Notes: generated by a model from the letters alone, not told the origin. A stretch of 64,000 nt of DNA from Gigaspora rosea (GCA_003550325.1 QKWP01002007.1:29303-93302), one strand, 5' to 3'. Shown: positions 1-11,266, counted from the stretch's first letter. Numbers and translations are program-made.

Positions 1-1030
1 TATTTCGTCAATTAACATTTTTATTATATTAAATAGTAATAGGAAAAACAATTAAGGAGGCTTGGCCTATTCGACATGGTTACGTTAAGTCACTATGCGA
101 AAGGTAAGTGAATAATAATTTAAAGAAAGTTCATTTGTTGTATCTAAATTTCTCTTAAATTAAATCTAATATATAGTGTAAGAACAACAAGAAAAGGAAT
201 TTTTAAAAGTGATCAATATTTTGCAGCAGCACGTGATGGGTATAGAGAAGAGGCGTATTTTGACTATGCATATAGCCCAATTTTTAAATCAGATGGTACA
301 GTTGATGGTGTTTTTTGTATTGCACAAGAAACCACGAAAAGAGTTTTAAATGATCGAAGGATAAAAACACTTATTGAAATTGGGTGTCGGATTCCTGGTT
401 AGTACCCTAAATATAATATAATATACAGTAACGTTTATCTGTTAACGCGCTTGAATTTTTTAAAGAGGTTGAGTCCTTAGAAAGTGCCTGTTGTACAATG
501 ACGAAAGTATTAAGTGATAATAATGCGGATATTCCTTATTCATTGATTTACTTTATTGAACAATTAAATGATAGTTCTAAATCTCTGATTGCTCGCCTAA
601 TCGCTACAACCTTTGATGATAACAATAAAAAAGGAAGGCATATTCCCGATTATTTTCCAGAAACTCATGAAATAATTGATTTAGCAAAAGATGCTGATAA
701 AAGCTATGGTACATACATAGATCTAAACCGAATAGAAGCAACTTATTCATTCTTAAAATGTAAATCTTGGCCAATACACCTTGCATTAAAAAAAGGACAT
801 GTAAAAGTTCTTTTAAAAGATGAGTCTCAAGCTGTACTCTTATCTACAAAAATTTCTCTTTATGGAGGGAAAGATTTATTTGCTATATTGATTTGTGGTG
901 TTAATCGATGTCGCACACTTGATGAAAAATACATGGAATTTTTTCAAGTATGCAAATGTTAACATAGTTAATCTTTAATTTTGTTGTACTTATTAGAAAA
1001 TACTCAAAAAAAAAAATTATAAATTGCTAG

Positions 1031-1075
1031 CTAGTCATAAATCAAACGGATAAGTATTTGTTACATGTCTAGAAG
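1031..1075 (+). other. 7-nt deletion with in-frame TAG in copy A, upstream of first H-box
   Basis: Copy B has 48 nt between the matching acceptor (32756) and the conserved GAAGAGGAAAAG motif. Copy A has 41 nt. Read from the matching acceptor at 1031, the frame hits TAG at 1070-1072. One rescue is conceivable: a weak donor at 958 (GTTAAC) joined to an acceptor ending at 1054 would restore the downstream frame, but neither site matches the paralogue's sites. Confidence 0.7.
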
Positions 1076-1809
1076 AGGAAAAGAAACGAACTAAAATATT
1101 GGCTGATTTAAACCGTCAAAAAGTTACGTTTTTTCAAGGCATCAGTCATGAATTAAAAAGTATTTATTATATATTTTCTCTTTTTGAAATGCATTACGTA
1201 AATAGACATATACTCAATCTTTTTTCCATACTAGCACCATTAACCTCGATGCTTTCACCACTCGATGATGTAATTAACATATGTTCACAAGAAACGCAAA
1301 TAATGTCACATCTTCAAACTGTACGACGTAATGCTCGTCGATTACTTAAACTTATTAATACTTTGTTACAAGTAAGTTATATGTCTCGTAATAATGTCAG
1401 TATAGAAAATATTATATTAAAGCAATTCATTTTTATATAGTTTTCAAACATAGAAGCTAATCAATTTGAAGCACATTATTGTGAAACTAATATAGCCGAA
1501 TTTACTCAAGAATTAGTTTTAGAGTTTGAAGATGTGGCAAAACAATTAGGTTTAAATTACGTTGTCGATATTCCATGTTCAAACGAATTTAATCGAGCAT
1601 TGAGCGATAAGATATATTTAGATCATGATATGTATGAAACAATTGTATTTAATCTTTGTAAGCATTTTTCAAAATTTGTGTTAAACAATTCTTTTACAAA
1701 GCATATGATTTAAAAATGCGTAGTCTTTCATATTAAAATATTTTTTTTTGTAAAAGGTTCGAATGCGCTAAAGCATACCTGGAATGGACGTATAACCATT
1801 CGATTATAT

Positions 1810-1815
1810 CTTTGA
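1810..1815 (+). other. 1-nt insertion and TGA stop in copy A, first HATPase domain
   Basis: Copy B reads TAT CTT GAC here. Copy A reads TAT CTT TGA, with one extra T in a T run, giving a stop at 1813-1815 inside the strand preceding the G1 box. Removing the T gives a frame that matches copy B to the exon end. A single homopolymer base could be a sequencing error. Confidence 0.65.
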
Positions 1816-2671
1816 CTACAAAGACGAGAAAAGGATAATCGTCCTTGAAGTATCAGATACAGGTGAATAATATTTCTTACTAAACATATTACACTGCACA
1901 TTTACCAATTCTTGATTTAAGATATACACACTATTATTACTCTATTATTACAACTTGGTTGATTTATTTTTTTTTAAAAAAAAAAATATATTTAGGAGTT
2001 GGTATTCCGGAAACTGCCCTTCCAAACATATTCAAACGCTTTTATCGTGTTGAATCTCAGGAATCACGCAGTCACGAAGGTACTGGAATAGGACTCGCTC
2101 TCGTCAAAGAACTTATTACACTCCATGGTGGAGATATCACTGTAACTTCAGCAGTAAATAAGGGAACGTCATTTAAATGTTGGTTTCCAATCGGATGTGA
2201 GCACTTACCGAAAAATCAAATCCATTCTAATAAAGTTGAAAATCCAGTAACTCATGGTCGAAAATTATATACTAGTCGACATCTTAATTTAGAAGAAACC
2301 TCTCAATGGATAAAAAATAGTACATCTGAAGTCCCTGATTATTTAATGAATCAATTTTCAATTGATGATCGAAACATGGATATTGATAAAATGTTAACTG
2401 AAGAGACCATACATCATTTCTATATGAATGATCATATTGATGAGAAAAAATGTCGGATTCTACTTGTTGATGATAACAATGATATGAGGTAACTTTTATC
2501 ATTATTAGATCAAATTAACCATTCAGTAAATTGTTTCTTATTATTGACCTTTTTATAGATATTATCTCGAAGATTTGTTAAAAGAATTTGACATAGTTCA
2601 TGCTCGTGACGGCCGAGAGGCTATACAAGTCTTAAAAAAGCTTAAAAGATTACCTGATTTAATCCTTAGTG

Positions 2672-2741
2672 GCAAGTAATTATTTAATAAATAACTTATT
2701 ATATATAATAATTATTAAATTATATAATTTAAATTTAACAG
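2672..2741 (+). other. Probable GC-AG intron splitting the phosphoacceptor Asp codon
   Basis: In copy A the donor after AGT-G is GCAAGT. The homologous copy B intron (34690-34757) begins GTAAAT. The acceptor is AACAG before AT-ATC-ATG-ATG. Both introns split the Asp codon of the receiver as G|AT. GC-AG is a known minor donor class; a decayed GT donor in a pseudogene is the alternative. Confidence 0.6.
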
Positions 2742-4267
2742 ATATCATGATGCCAAATATGAATGGATACGAATTATTAGATTTGTTAAGATCTAATATA
2801 AAAACTCGGCTGATTCCCATAATATTACTATCCGCAAAAGCCAATGAAGATTCTAAAATTAAAGGTAGTTGTTAATCAAATATTATATAGTATTTTCTTT
2901 GGTTTTTAAATGAATCTACTTTTAGGTCTGGATAAAGGAGCAGATGACTATTTAATAAAGCCTTTTTCTTCTCGAGAACTAATTACCCGCATTCGAGCTA
3001 ATATTGAACTCTCACTTCTTCGTCGTAAAATATTATTTCAACTATGTAAGCAAGAAGAGATGAAACAATTATTGTTCTCAATAACGCTTTTCGGATCAGA
3101 TATAAATGAAACATTTTTATATGTTGCAAAAGAAATCCATCGTAGATTACCATGTGAAAGGATACTTATTATTTCAAATAATAAATCTAAAAGTAATAAA
3201 ATAGTTACTTTATATGAAGACTCTGAAAACATAACACAAAACATTGGTAATAATAAAAGTAAATCACAAACATTCACCAAATTAAAAGAATGTTTAAATA
3301 ATAAACCAGGAATAGATCTTTATTCGGATGTATATTGTGATAATGTTCACAAAGATGTATCCATATTATCTGTAGAAATACGATTAAAAAATGATGTTTG
3401 GGGATGGATAAAAGTACATAGATCTCCAAATTCCATTTGGCTCGATTCTGAAATAGAATTATTACAACAAATCTCAAACCAAACTGGTTTGGCTATTACT
3501 TATGCAAACTTGTTAAAAGAGAATGCTGCTAAAGAAATTCAATTAAAAGCTGCAGAAATTGCAAATAACACAAAGAATCAAATATTAGCAAATACTTCTC
3601 ATGGTATATTATCATTATTTAGTAAATTGTTAAAATTTTTATTTTAATAATTAATTTGAATTTTCATCTTTATAATAGAATTACGAACACCACTGGGTGT
3701 AATAGTGGACCTTCTTCCTTTATTCGATGACATTTCTTTAACTAATGATCAAAAAGACATGATCAGTATTATATCACATGCCTCTGATGTAATATTGTCG
3801 ATAGTAAACGATATTCTTGATGTAGCAAAGTTAAAAGCACAAAAACTTACACTAACAAATAGAATATTTGATTTATTAGAATTAATTGAGGACACATTTG
3901 AGACGTTCGGGAAAAAAGCCAGTGATAAAAAAATTGAGCTAATCTTAAATTGCGATATAGATATTTTGCCACGATATGTTAAAAGTGATCCTGAGAGGTG
4001 ATTTAACTAATGTATTTTTTTATTGTATATTGATGAATAGGATTTATTACTTATTATGTCTCTGGATAAAATAGGTTGAAACAAGTTTTATCTCATTTAT
4101 TATCAAATTCGTAACTATTATTAATATATATTTTTATTTTATCGCCATTTTTTTATAAGATATTATTTAAGGAATTAAAATTCATTCTTAATTTTTTAGA
4201 GTTAAATTCACTAATAAGGGTGAAATTATATTAACAATTTCAGTGCAAGCACAAGAAGTTTTTGACA

Positions 4268-4311
4268 AAAATGAACTTACAGTCAAACGATTAAAAAAGA
4301 AATTTTGTTGA
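4268..4311 (+). other. 10-nt net deletion and TGA stop in copy A, second HATPase domain
   Basis: Between the shared AATGA and GATTAAA motifs copy B has 29 nt and copy A 19 nt. The native frame then runs into TGA at 4309-4311. The shifted frame downstream encodes the expected CDTGIG motif before the donor at 4337. Confidence 0.7.
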
Positions 4312-5103
4312 TTGAACTATGTGATACCGGCATTGGGTAAACCATTTATGATCGTTGTCCTTTGTATTTTAGCATACATGTCATTTAACAATTTATTTAA
4401 TAATAGCATAAACTCAGAATATATACAACATGCTTTGGAAAGTTTTTCACAAGGTGATACGTCGATAACTAAAAATCAAGATGGTACAGGGCTTGGTCTC
4501 TCAATTTGTAAAAGTTTAGTAGAACTTAATGGAGGAGAAATTAAAGTAAAAAGTCGGTTAGGAAACGGAAGCAAATTTTGGTTTACATGGAATGTCGAGC
4601 TATTATCAACAAAATCCTCGTTAGAAACACAATTTAATGAACATGTATTATCTCATGTAGGACAAACGCGAATACTAATAATTCATCCAATCGAAGGTGT
4701 AAGAAATGCAATGTTAAAATATCTTAAAAAGTTCGAAAAAGTTGATGTATTCGATACTTTTGACAAAGGTATTAGTGCAGTAAAATCATATAAAGAATTT
4801 CATGATCGACTGGCTTATGATATAGTATTTATTAGACTTTATGAAAATAATGAAGAAGAGGCCATAAGAGCAGCATTAGAGTTAAAAAGATTAGAAATGA
4901 ATAGTAGTGATTTAGTAATAACCTTTATAGTATTTCAAAATGATGAAGGAAATGAGTTGGCAAAAAAATTAAATGAAAAAGTTGGAGGAACAATTTCAAT
5001 TATTTATACTCCAATTACATGGAAAAAATTAATTAATCAATTTATACATATGGAAAAAAAAACCAAAATTATAAGAGCTCGCATATCTATACAAATATTC
5101 TAA

Positions 5104-5640
5104 AGCGAGTAGTAGACCAAGAGCTTTGTGAAGGGATTTCAAACATAAACTTTGTATAAAATGACCCGGAATCGATTATATTTTCATAATTATGCTAAGA
5201 ATAACAAATAACTAAATTCCCTATCCAGGTTTCTTTCATCATATCATTTTCATGATATCATCTTTTAAATCGTTTGTTTTAAAATCTTTTGCACCTAATT
5301 ATGTGATTAAAATGTGATGTAATTTATATAATTTTATAATCTTATTGATTTTCTTCCGTAATTAAAAATTTTTTATTTTATATAAAGAATATATTTATTT
5401 CTCTAATTATCATAAGTTACGTAACAGCATTATATAGATATAAAAAAAAAACTTTATTATTTTACAGCAAATAAAACATTGACATTATTTAATAAGTTGA
5501 GCAGAAAAATGTCGATCGCCGACCATTTGATTAATACATTATTATTGCTCGTCATGTGCCCCTTCCTCGCACATAACGGTCGTGACCAACCATTCTTATA
5601 TCTAAGGTCACGTCCTCTCAAATGCTCAATTAACTAACAT
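5104..5640. other. 3' flank of copy A, no gene seen
   Basis: AT-rich sequence without a supported reading frame. A somewhat GC-richer, non-repetitive patch begins near 5510 and leads into the small ORF at 5661, so part of this could be its promoter or 5' UTR. Confidence 0.5.
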
Positions 5641-5660
5641 ACCTATATACGTAGTACAAT

Positions 5661-5906
5661 ATGGCCGAACAAGCTGCAGGAGGTCACGTGAGCAGATTTT
5701 TTCGAGCATCGCTTACTTTCTTTTTTCTTCTTTTTTTTTTCTCGGGAGTGGTGGGAGGAATAGCTGGACATACTGTCGAAGAAAATTCAAACAGCAAAGA
5801 AGACAATAGATCATCAGGTTACTCAAATACCATTTCCGTCATGACATGTCCTGTGACCGATATGTTGTGTTTCACAAAATATCACAAAAATCACAAAATT
5901 TTGTGA
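5661..5906 (+). CDS. Small hypothetical ORF with hydrophobic N-terminal segment
   Basis: 81 codons, not recognised. Residues about 13-33 form one strongly hydrophobic, Phe/Leu-rich segment (RASLTFFFLLFFFSGVVGG) after a short N-terminus with Arg/His. A polar Ser/Asn/Glu-rich stretch follows. This would fit a signal anchor or secretory signal, or a first exon. The last third (from about 5865) runs into CACAAAAT repeats, so the true 3' end may be a splice site before the repeats. The start context (AATATGG) is reasonable. No paralogue or partner gene is visible, and it may be a chance ORF. Confidence 0.25.
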   Translation: MAEQAAGGHVSRFFRASLTFFFLLFFFSGVVGGIAGHTVEENSNSKEDNRSSGYSNTISVMTCPVTDMLCFTKYHKNHKIL

Positions 5907-6600
5907 AAATCACAAAATTTGTGTAGTTCCGCCACAAAATTCGATAAATTGGCATGTTTTCACATAGTTCCGCCACAAAATTTCACAAAATTCGATAGAT
6001 TGGCATGTTTTCACATAATTTCATGGAAGGTCCCCGAAATTTCTGGTCGGAATGCATCGGAATCCTGGTTGGTAGGGCCGGATTTTACCCAGGATCACTA
6101 AAAATTTTACTAATAAAATCGTAGCCGTTCACTAAGTGAAAAGTGCCCAGCTGATAATTTTGCTATAGAACTTACTAACTAGTAAGGCTAAATGCCGACC
6201 TAAACAATTATCTATGATGTATTTTAACCAGGATTGAATTATTATCATTATAGAAATTTTTTATATAGAACTTTGAGGGTTTTAATATATTTTATATAGC
6301 AATAGCTTTTTTTCATTCTTTATATGGAACTTTTTATAGTACAAATAAAAAATATTTATCTGTCATCGCAAAATTTTATAAAAATTAAATTAACTCTCAA
6401 AATCGCTTCAAATAGATCTACAACAAATCACAAAATTTACTTTATATTGCACAAAATTGCACAAAATCGTTTCAAATTGATCACAAAAAATCACAAAATT
6501 TACCTTATCTTGCCACAAAATTTACGTTATCCCACCACAAAAATCATCGTCCCTGCCTGTGACCCATTTGTCACATGGAATGTCTAGTGACTCGAACACC
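5860..6600. repeat. CACAAAAT-rich repeat and dispersed repeat arm
   Basis: Many copies of (T)CACAAAATT occur from 5874 to 6545. A unit of about 45-50 nt containing TTGGCATGTTTTCACA is duplicated at about 5926-5970 and 5967-6018. From 6020 to 6200 the sequence is the reverse complement of the repeat at 9290-9784 (shared GTTCTATAGCAAAAT, GCTGGGCA, GATGCA and ATTTCTGG blocks), so this is one member of a dispersed, probably MITE-derived family. ORFs here are repeat-derived and not called as genes. Confidence 0.7.
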
Positions 6601-6604
6601 CATA

Positions 6605-6963
6605 GCTATTCCACAAAAAATTTTACCCCCCATGTGATTTTGACCAATCGAATTTCAGGATCAGGTGTAACGTAAAAATCGAAATGAAACAACTTTTTTA
6701 CAAAAAAACGCGAATAGCTCTAAATTTTAATTAGGAAACCACCTTCTGCGGCCTAATTAAAAATATTCCTTGTGAAATTTTACTAATAAACTCAACCCTA
6801 ACCCTACGTTGTCCTCACCCTAACCCTAACTATAACGAGGTTTATTTTTACGCACAACTTTTTACTTAGAAAACAAAATACGTTTGTTTTGACTTCACGT
6901 TACACCTGATCTTAAAATTTGATTGGTCACAGTCACGTGGGGGTAAAATTTTTGTGGGAGAGC
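6605..6963. mobile_element. MITE with ~60-bp terminal inverted repeats, TA flanks (Tc1/mariner-like)
   Basis: The left arm (CCACAAAAAATTTTACC, TTTGACCAATCGAATTTCAGGATCAGG, TGTAACGT) is matched in reverse complement by 6895-6957 with few mismatches. The ends extend to GCTATTCC/GGGAGAGC flanked by TA on both sides. The interior holds CCCTAACCCTAAC tracts. Related interiors lie at 16546-16800, 43917-44241, 47780-48130 and 48780-49040, so this is a multi-copy family. No coding capacity. Confidence 0.75.
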
Positions 6964-7067
6964 TACCACTAATAGTGACTCGCAATAATGTAACTCCGTT
7001 CACAGATCAAAGAGCTTTAAAAATTAAGAAAGAAATTTTTTACTATAGTTTTTTTTTCATTTATTAT

Positions 7068-8850
7068 AAAACACACCTATGGTGGTTTTTGCACCTATCA
7101 CATGTTTTATTATTTTTTTAAATTTTTATAAGGTTTGAATCAAACATGGCATCGAAACGAATCCTATCTGAAACTAGTTTCGGAAGGGTTCTAATCCGAA
7201 ATTAGTTTCAGATTTATTAAAAAAAATTGAAACTCTGAAACCTGAAACCCTGAAACTATAATCCAAAACCCAAACCTATAATTTGAAACTCAAAAATATA
7301 ATATTGAAGGCTTTACGGCTGATTTCAAAATTAATAGGACACATGAGAAAATTTTTTGATCCACAGTAAATTTTCAGTAATTACATTTACCGAAAATTTT
7401 ATAGTTTTTTGATAATATAATTTTATTATCACGGTATTGATTGTTTTGATTTTCACAGATCAGTCCAAAAATCAAAACAATCAATACCATGATATTATTG
7501 AAAAACTATAAAATTTTCAGTAAATGTAATTACCGAAAATTTACCGCGGATCAAAAAATTTTCTTATGTGTCTCACTAATTTTGAAATCAGCTGTAAAAT
7601 TTATTGTAAAGTTGATGTATTTTTAATGAACCCAAAATGTAAAATTATTTTTGAATAAATTATAACATTATATAGATCATTTTTTTAATTATGATTTTTT
7701 TTTTTTACTGCCTCGTTTGTTCGGGGTTTTTTTAAAGCTGGCCAACTTTATTTTTAATATTATACCGTTATTACAACTGATTTCAAAATTCTAGGGTGAT
7801 AGAAAAATTGACAACGATGAATTGATAAGTATTTGATGACTTTTGATACCAACAATTAATTTAATTCTGAGGTAACTTATTAATTCTATCATTAGTAGAT
7901 ATGAACGTACTAATTACTTATTATTACTTGATATTGTATCTAGTTTTTACGTAGTAAGTAAAAAAACTAATACTTGCAAAAGCAACCTTGATTGTCAGAA
8001 TATAAACTCTGAAATTATACCTTTCATATTATACTTTGTGAATCATAACAACAAAAAGGACTGCACGTATGCAATAAATTGTTGGATGCATTTTGGTCCA
8101 AATATTGCTTGATATTCAAATTTTATTGTATTCTTTAAGGAGATATATAACATACATCAATGCGATTAATGTATATTGAAGAGATACATAGCATACATCA
8201 GTGTATTTAAAAGATATATATAATACATTAACGCAATAAATGGAAGTTTGGGTAGTTTTGGTGTTCAGGTGAGGTTTCGGGTTTCGAATGAGGTTTCAGG
8301 TGTTAGATGAGGTTTCGAGTTTTGGATAAGGTTTCAGAAGTTATAATCCGAAGCCTGAAACTTTCAGATTTGGTACAAAAGAGTTTTGGTGCCAACTTTG
8401 AAGAGAATAAACAAATAAATTATTGATGTTTTGGCAGTTTCAGGGTTTCAGTTGAGGTTTCAGGGTTTCAGTTGAGAATTTGTGTTTCGAATAAGGTTTC
8501 GGAAGCTATAATCTGAAACCCAAAACTTTCAGAATTGACAAAAAAGGTTTCAGTACCATCTCAGGTTTGAATATAAAAATTTTTATACAAAATTTACATG
8601 TTAGTGTTAGTATTTAGAGTTAGGTTTCATATATTTTATTATGTTTTTAGATTTTTATAAGATTTGAATATAAAAATTTTTAACACAAAATTTACATATT
8701 AGCATTAGTACATAGGGTTAGGATTAGGGTTTGGAAAGGGCTTTTAGGGGCATAGAACATTTTTACTTAGAACATCTTGCACCAATTAATTAGTCAGTTT
8801 TTGGAATAATAAATACAGTACATAGGTATAAAACATCATAGGTGCGTTTT
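7068..8850. mobile_element. Larger inverted-repeat element containing nested hairpin and GGTTTCAGG repeats
   Basis: The outer ends AAAACACACCTATGGTG (7068) and CATCATAGGTGCGTTTT (to 8850) are imperfect inverted repeats. Inside, blocks rich in GAAACCTGAAACCC (7145-7290) are inverted against GGTTTCAGGGTTTCAG blocks (8250-8570), and TTTTTATAAGGTTTGAAT occurs in both arms. The hairpin at 7312-7598 is inserted within. No ORF of note. The class is unresolved. Confidence 0.55.
7312..7598. mobile_element. Hairpin MITE (~287 bp)
   Basis: Two arms of about 130 nt are near-perfect inverted repeats: 7312-7450 (TTTACGGCTGATTTCAAAAT, GACACATGAGAAAATTTTTT, CGGTATTGATTGTTTTGATT) and 7465-7598 in reverse complement. 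The loop is about 15 nt. It is non-coding and would fold into a long RNA hairpin if transcribed. Confidence 0.8.
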
Positions 8851-9289
8851 AGTAAAAGCTTTTTTTATTTTTTTTATTTTTTTTAAAAAGTTTTAAGCAC
8901 AAACTCGATAAAATTTTTTATTTTATTTTATAAATTATAGAATTAAAATAAAAAGAACCCAATTTTTTAAAAAAGATCTTCCTGGCCAAACTATCAAATG
9001 GCCAGAAATAGTCAGCGATCACGATACCATGTCATTTTTCTGCCATGACTAACTCACCTTATTTTATATTCAAATTCTGACTTTGAATGAATGCTATATT
9101 CAAATCCACAGAATTTTTAATGTTTACATAACATAGTGTTCTACAAAAGTTACACACATTGTTAAATCTGCTTTAAATGAATTTAAAATAAAAATCAGCG
9201 ATTTTTATTATTGTGATTTAAATCACACGCCATTCCTAATGTGATGTGATGTATTGATCCCTATTTTTTACAAAAGAATATGGATCTAG
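8851..9289. other. AT-rich, no feature seen
   Basis: No supported ORF or inverted repeat of note was seen in this stretch. Confidence 0.4.
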
Positions 9290-9784
9290 GTTGGTGTTTA
9301 GTTCTAGTTGTTAATAGGTTCTATAGCAAACTTATCAGCTAGGCATTTTTACTTAATTAACGGATATGTTTTCATTAGTAAAATTTTTAATGATCTTGGG
9401 CAAAATTGATCAATTCCGATCCATCCAACTATGATTCTAATGCACTCCGAAATATTCAGACCCAGAATTTGTTGACCTCTTATTAAACCCTATAAGATTT
9501 AGTATAATGTGAAATCAAACCAAATTGTATTAGGATTAGATTTTTACAGAACTGTCACCAAATTTCTGGGTCGGATGCATCAAATTTAGGTCAGTATTTA
9601 GCCCTAGTTGTTTTAGCAAGTTCTATAGCAAAATTTTTAGCTGGGCATTTTTTACTTAATGAATGGGTATGATTTATTAGCAAAATTTTTTATGATCTTG
9701 AGCCAAAATTGATCAATTCTGATCCAGCTGACTATGATTCCGATGCACTCTGACATATCCCAACCTGGAATTTTGTGAACTCCT
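9290..9784. repeat. Two direct copies of a dispersed repeat
   Basis: 9300-9480 and 9590-9784 share GTTCTATAGCAAA, GCTGGGCATTTTT, TAGTAAAATTTTT, AATTGATCAATTC and GATTC(C/T)(G/A)ATGCACTC blocks in the same order. The second copy has inverted ends (ATTTCTGGGTCGGATGCAT at about 9557 against GATGCACTCTGAC...GGAATTTTGTG at its right end), as expected of a MITE. An inverted third copy is at 6020-6200. Confidence 0.6.
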
Positions 9785-9810
9785 CTGTATGTGTTGGGTT
9801 TGTATTATTT

Positions 9811-10096
9811 CACCAACAATCACTTCACTGACATAACATTTCACTAACAAATACTCACCAACAAGTTCATTTACCAACAGTTTGTTTCACTGAAGCTCAT
9901 TTTACCAACAAGTTTTTTTTCAAAAAGCACACTAAATTTAGCCTTAATTCTACCTAATTCTACTTTGACTCTAATGACAATGACCAGAATTACTTTGTCA
10001 GTGAAATGAGCTTTGGTGAAATAAAATGTCAGTAAAATGAACTTGTTGGTGAATAATTGTCAGTAAAATATTATGTTGGTGAAGTGATTGTTGATG
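9811..10096. mobile_element. Hairpin element built of CACCAACAA/CACTGACA motifs
   Basis: CACCAACAATCACTTCAC at 9811 is inverted at the right end (GTGAAGTGATTGTTGATG). The arms continue with repeated CACCAACAAGTTCATTT and TTTCACTGAC blocks. Short motifs recur about every 15-25 nt within each arm. Non-coding. Confidence 0.65.
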
Positions 10097-10170
10097 AATT
10101 GATTGCCACCCGTATGTGTTGTTAGGATTAGAGTGAGATAAGAGTAGGATCTGAGAGAGACACAGCTATA

Positions 10171-10264
10171 CCTTTTGAGTATGCCTTTTGAGCATGCCTT
10201 TTGAGCATGCCTTTTGAGCATGCCTTTTGAGCATGCCTTTTGAGCATGCCTTGGGGCATGCCTA
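10171..10264. repeat. 13-bp minisatellite with GCATGC core
   Basis: About six to seven tandem copies of CTTTTGAGCATGC, the last one or two degenerate. Each unit contains the palindrome GCATGC. Since 13 is not a multiple of 3, the unit reads through different frames and produces Lys/His/Ala-rich chance ORFs on the minus strand, which are not called as genes. No spacers, so not a CRISPR. Confidence 0.85.
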
Positions 10265-10933
10265 TGAGCAGAATTGTTATGGAACACAGACATGGATAGC
10301 GAACAACATTGGGACATGTCTGCTCAGAATTTTTTGTCCCTGACATTTAGCTAATTTATGTGAATCACATATGATTATTAGCCAATAAAATTCTTTGTAT
10401 CCCTTAAATTATTATCATTTTTACATAACCCAAACCAAGAAAAGGTCTGTATAATTCCACAATTTGATTGGTTTTACCTAGTGAACATGTCCTGAACATA
10501 GTAGGGACAAAGTAAAAATTAGTAGAACATTGTCTGTATACAATATCATACCAGGACATTATTGCAGACATGGTTTGGATGACCTGTTTCAGACTGTTTG
10601 TATCTCTTGTAAAATTTGTAGATCAAATGTTCATTGTTGACCTGCAAATACTTTTTAGAAATTGAGCCTAATGAAGCAATTATTGGCAAGGAGTCATGTG
10701 GGCACAGAAATACAAACTGTGCAGTGATTTATCATAGTTGTTAGTATATAGATTTAGTGATTTAGTAAAAGGGTCTATTTATTGTAATTTAGAGTAATTA
10801 AAAGAGTGCATAATATAGTTCATAGAATCAAATAAATAAAATATTCTTTATAGACTTAAGAGAATATTATTTTCAAACATATCTACAAAGTAAAATAAAT
10901 ATTGCTTATATATATAAAAAACTATTTACTAAA
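10265..10933. other. AT-rich spacer, no feature seen
   Basis: No supported gene or repeat was recognised in this stretch. Confidence 0.4.
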
Positions 10934-11266
10934 ATGGTACAAATAGTTTAGTTCATCAATTTTTATAGTAGTATTAAAAATTTTGTAGATTATTTACTTA
11001 TAAAATTGAATTTAATTAGTAAAAATTTTTATATGTTTTTTAATTTTTTTATATATAGTACTAAAAATTTTAAAAAATTAAAAATTTAAAATTATATCTT
11101 CTTAATAATAAGCAAAAATTTTTAAAATAAAATATAGTTTGATAGACTTAGTTAAAAGCTATCAAATTATGCATTTTATTTTGCAACTTTAAAATTTTTT
11201 ATTAAGAAGATATAATTTAAAAAAATTATTAATTGATTTGATATCTTTAAACTGTTTGCACTATAA
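10934..11266. mobile_element. Hairpin MITE
   Basis: AATTATATCTTCTTAATAAT (about 11090) and ATTAAGAAGATATAATT (about 11205-11221) are the core of long inverted arms that include a TTTGATAG/CTATCAAA pair at the loop. The outer ends GGTACAAATAGTTTA and TAAACTGTTTGCACT are also inverted. Non-coding. Confidence 0.6.

Larger units (their letters stand above)
37..5103 (+). pseudogene. Hybrid histidine kinase, copy A (5'-truncated by window, frame-broken paralogue of 31082-37277)
   Basis: Exons read by comparison with copy B: 37-103, 177-397, 466-947, 1031-1159, 1235-1371, 1441-1657, 1757-1862, 1996-2488, 2559-2671, 2742-2864, 2926-3603, 3679-3997, 4075-4110, 4200-4336, 4407-5103. Domain order is the end of a PAS-like domain, GAF-like domain, HisKA (H-box ISHELKTPLTSM, its codons joined across the 1160-1234 intron), HATPase (DTGVGIPE and GTGIGLALV boxes), receiver (VDDNND; phosphoacceptor Asp in SDIMMPNMNG; LIKPF), GAF-like domain, second HisKA (TSHELRTPLG), second HATPase ([10 protein letters not shown]) and a degenerate receiver. 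Relative to copy B, exon 4 is 7 nt shorter, exon 7 is 1 nt longer and the 4200 exon is 10 nt shorter. Each change shifts the frame and the three do not cancel. All catalytic boxes are otherwise preserved, so inactivation would be recent. Alternative: assembly errors or an unusual splice form, although 7-nt and 10-nt deletions are hard to explain as sequencing noise. Confidence 0.82.

Noticed and set aside
1..5103. Copies A and B as one gene or as allelic assembly duplicates
   Set aside because: They differ in many codons, intron lengths and indels, and lie 26 kb apart on the same strand with unrelated flanks, so they are diverged paralogues.
8700..8735. TTAGGG/CCCTAA tracts (also 6800, 33230, 33300, 48020, 48980, 56240-57070) as telomere
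   Set aside because: Each tract is only two or three units long and lies inside MITEs, with other sequence on both sides.
10171..10264. CRISPR-like array
   Set aside because: Contiguous 13-bp tandem units without spacers, in eukaryotic DNA with introns.
10060..10346. Minus-strand ORFs with Lys/His/Ala repeats
   Set aside because: They are translations of the 13-bp minisatellite in successive frames and extend into a hairpin element.
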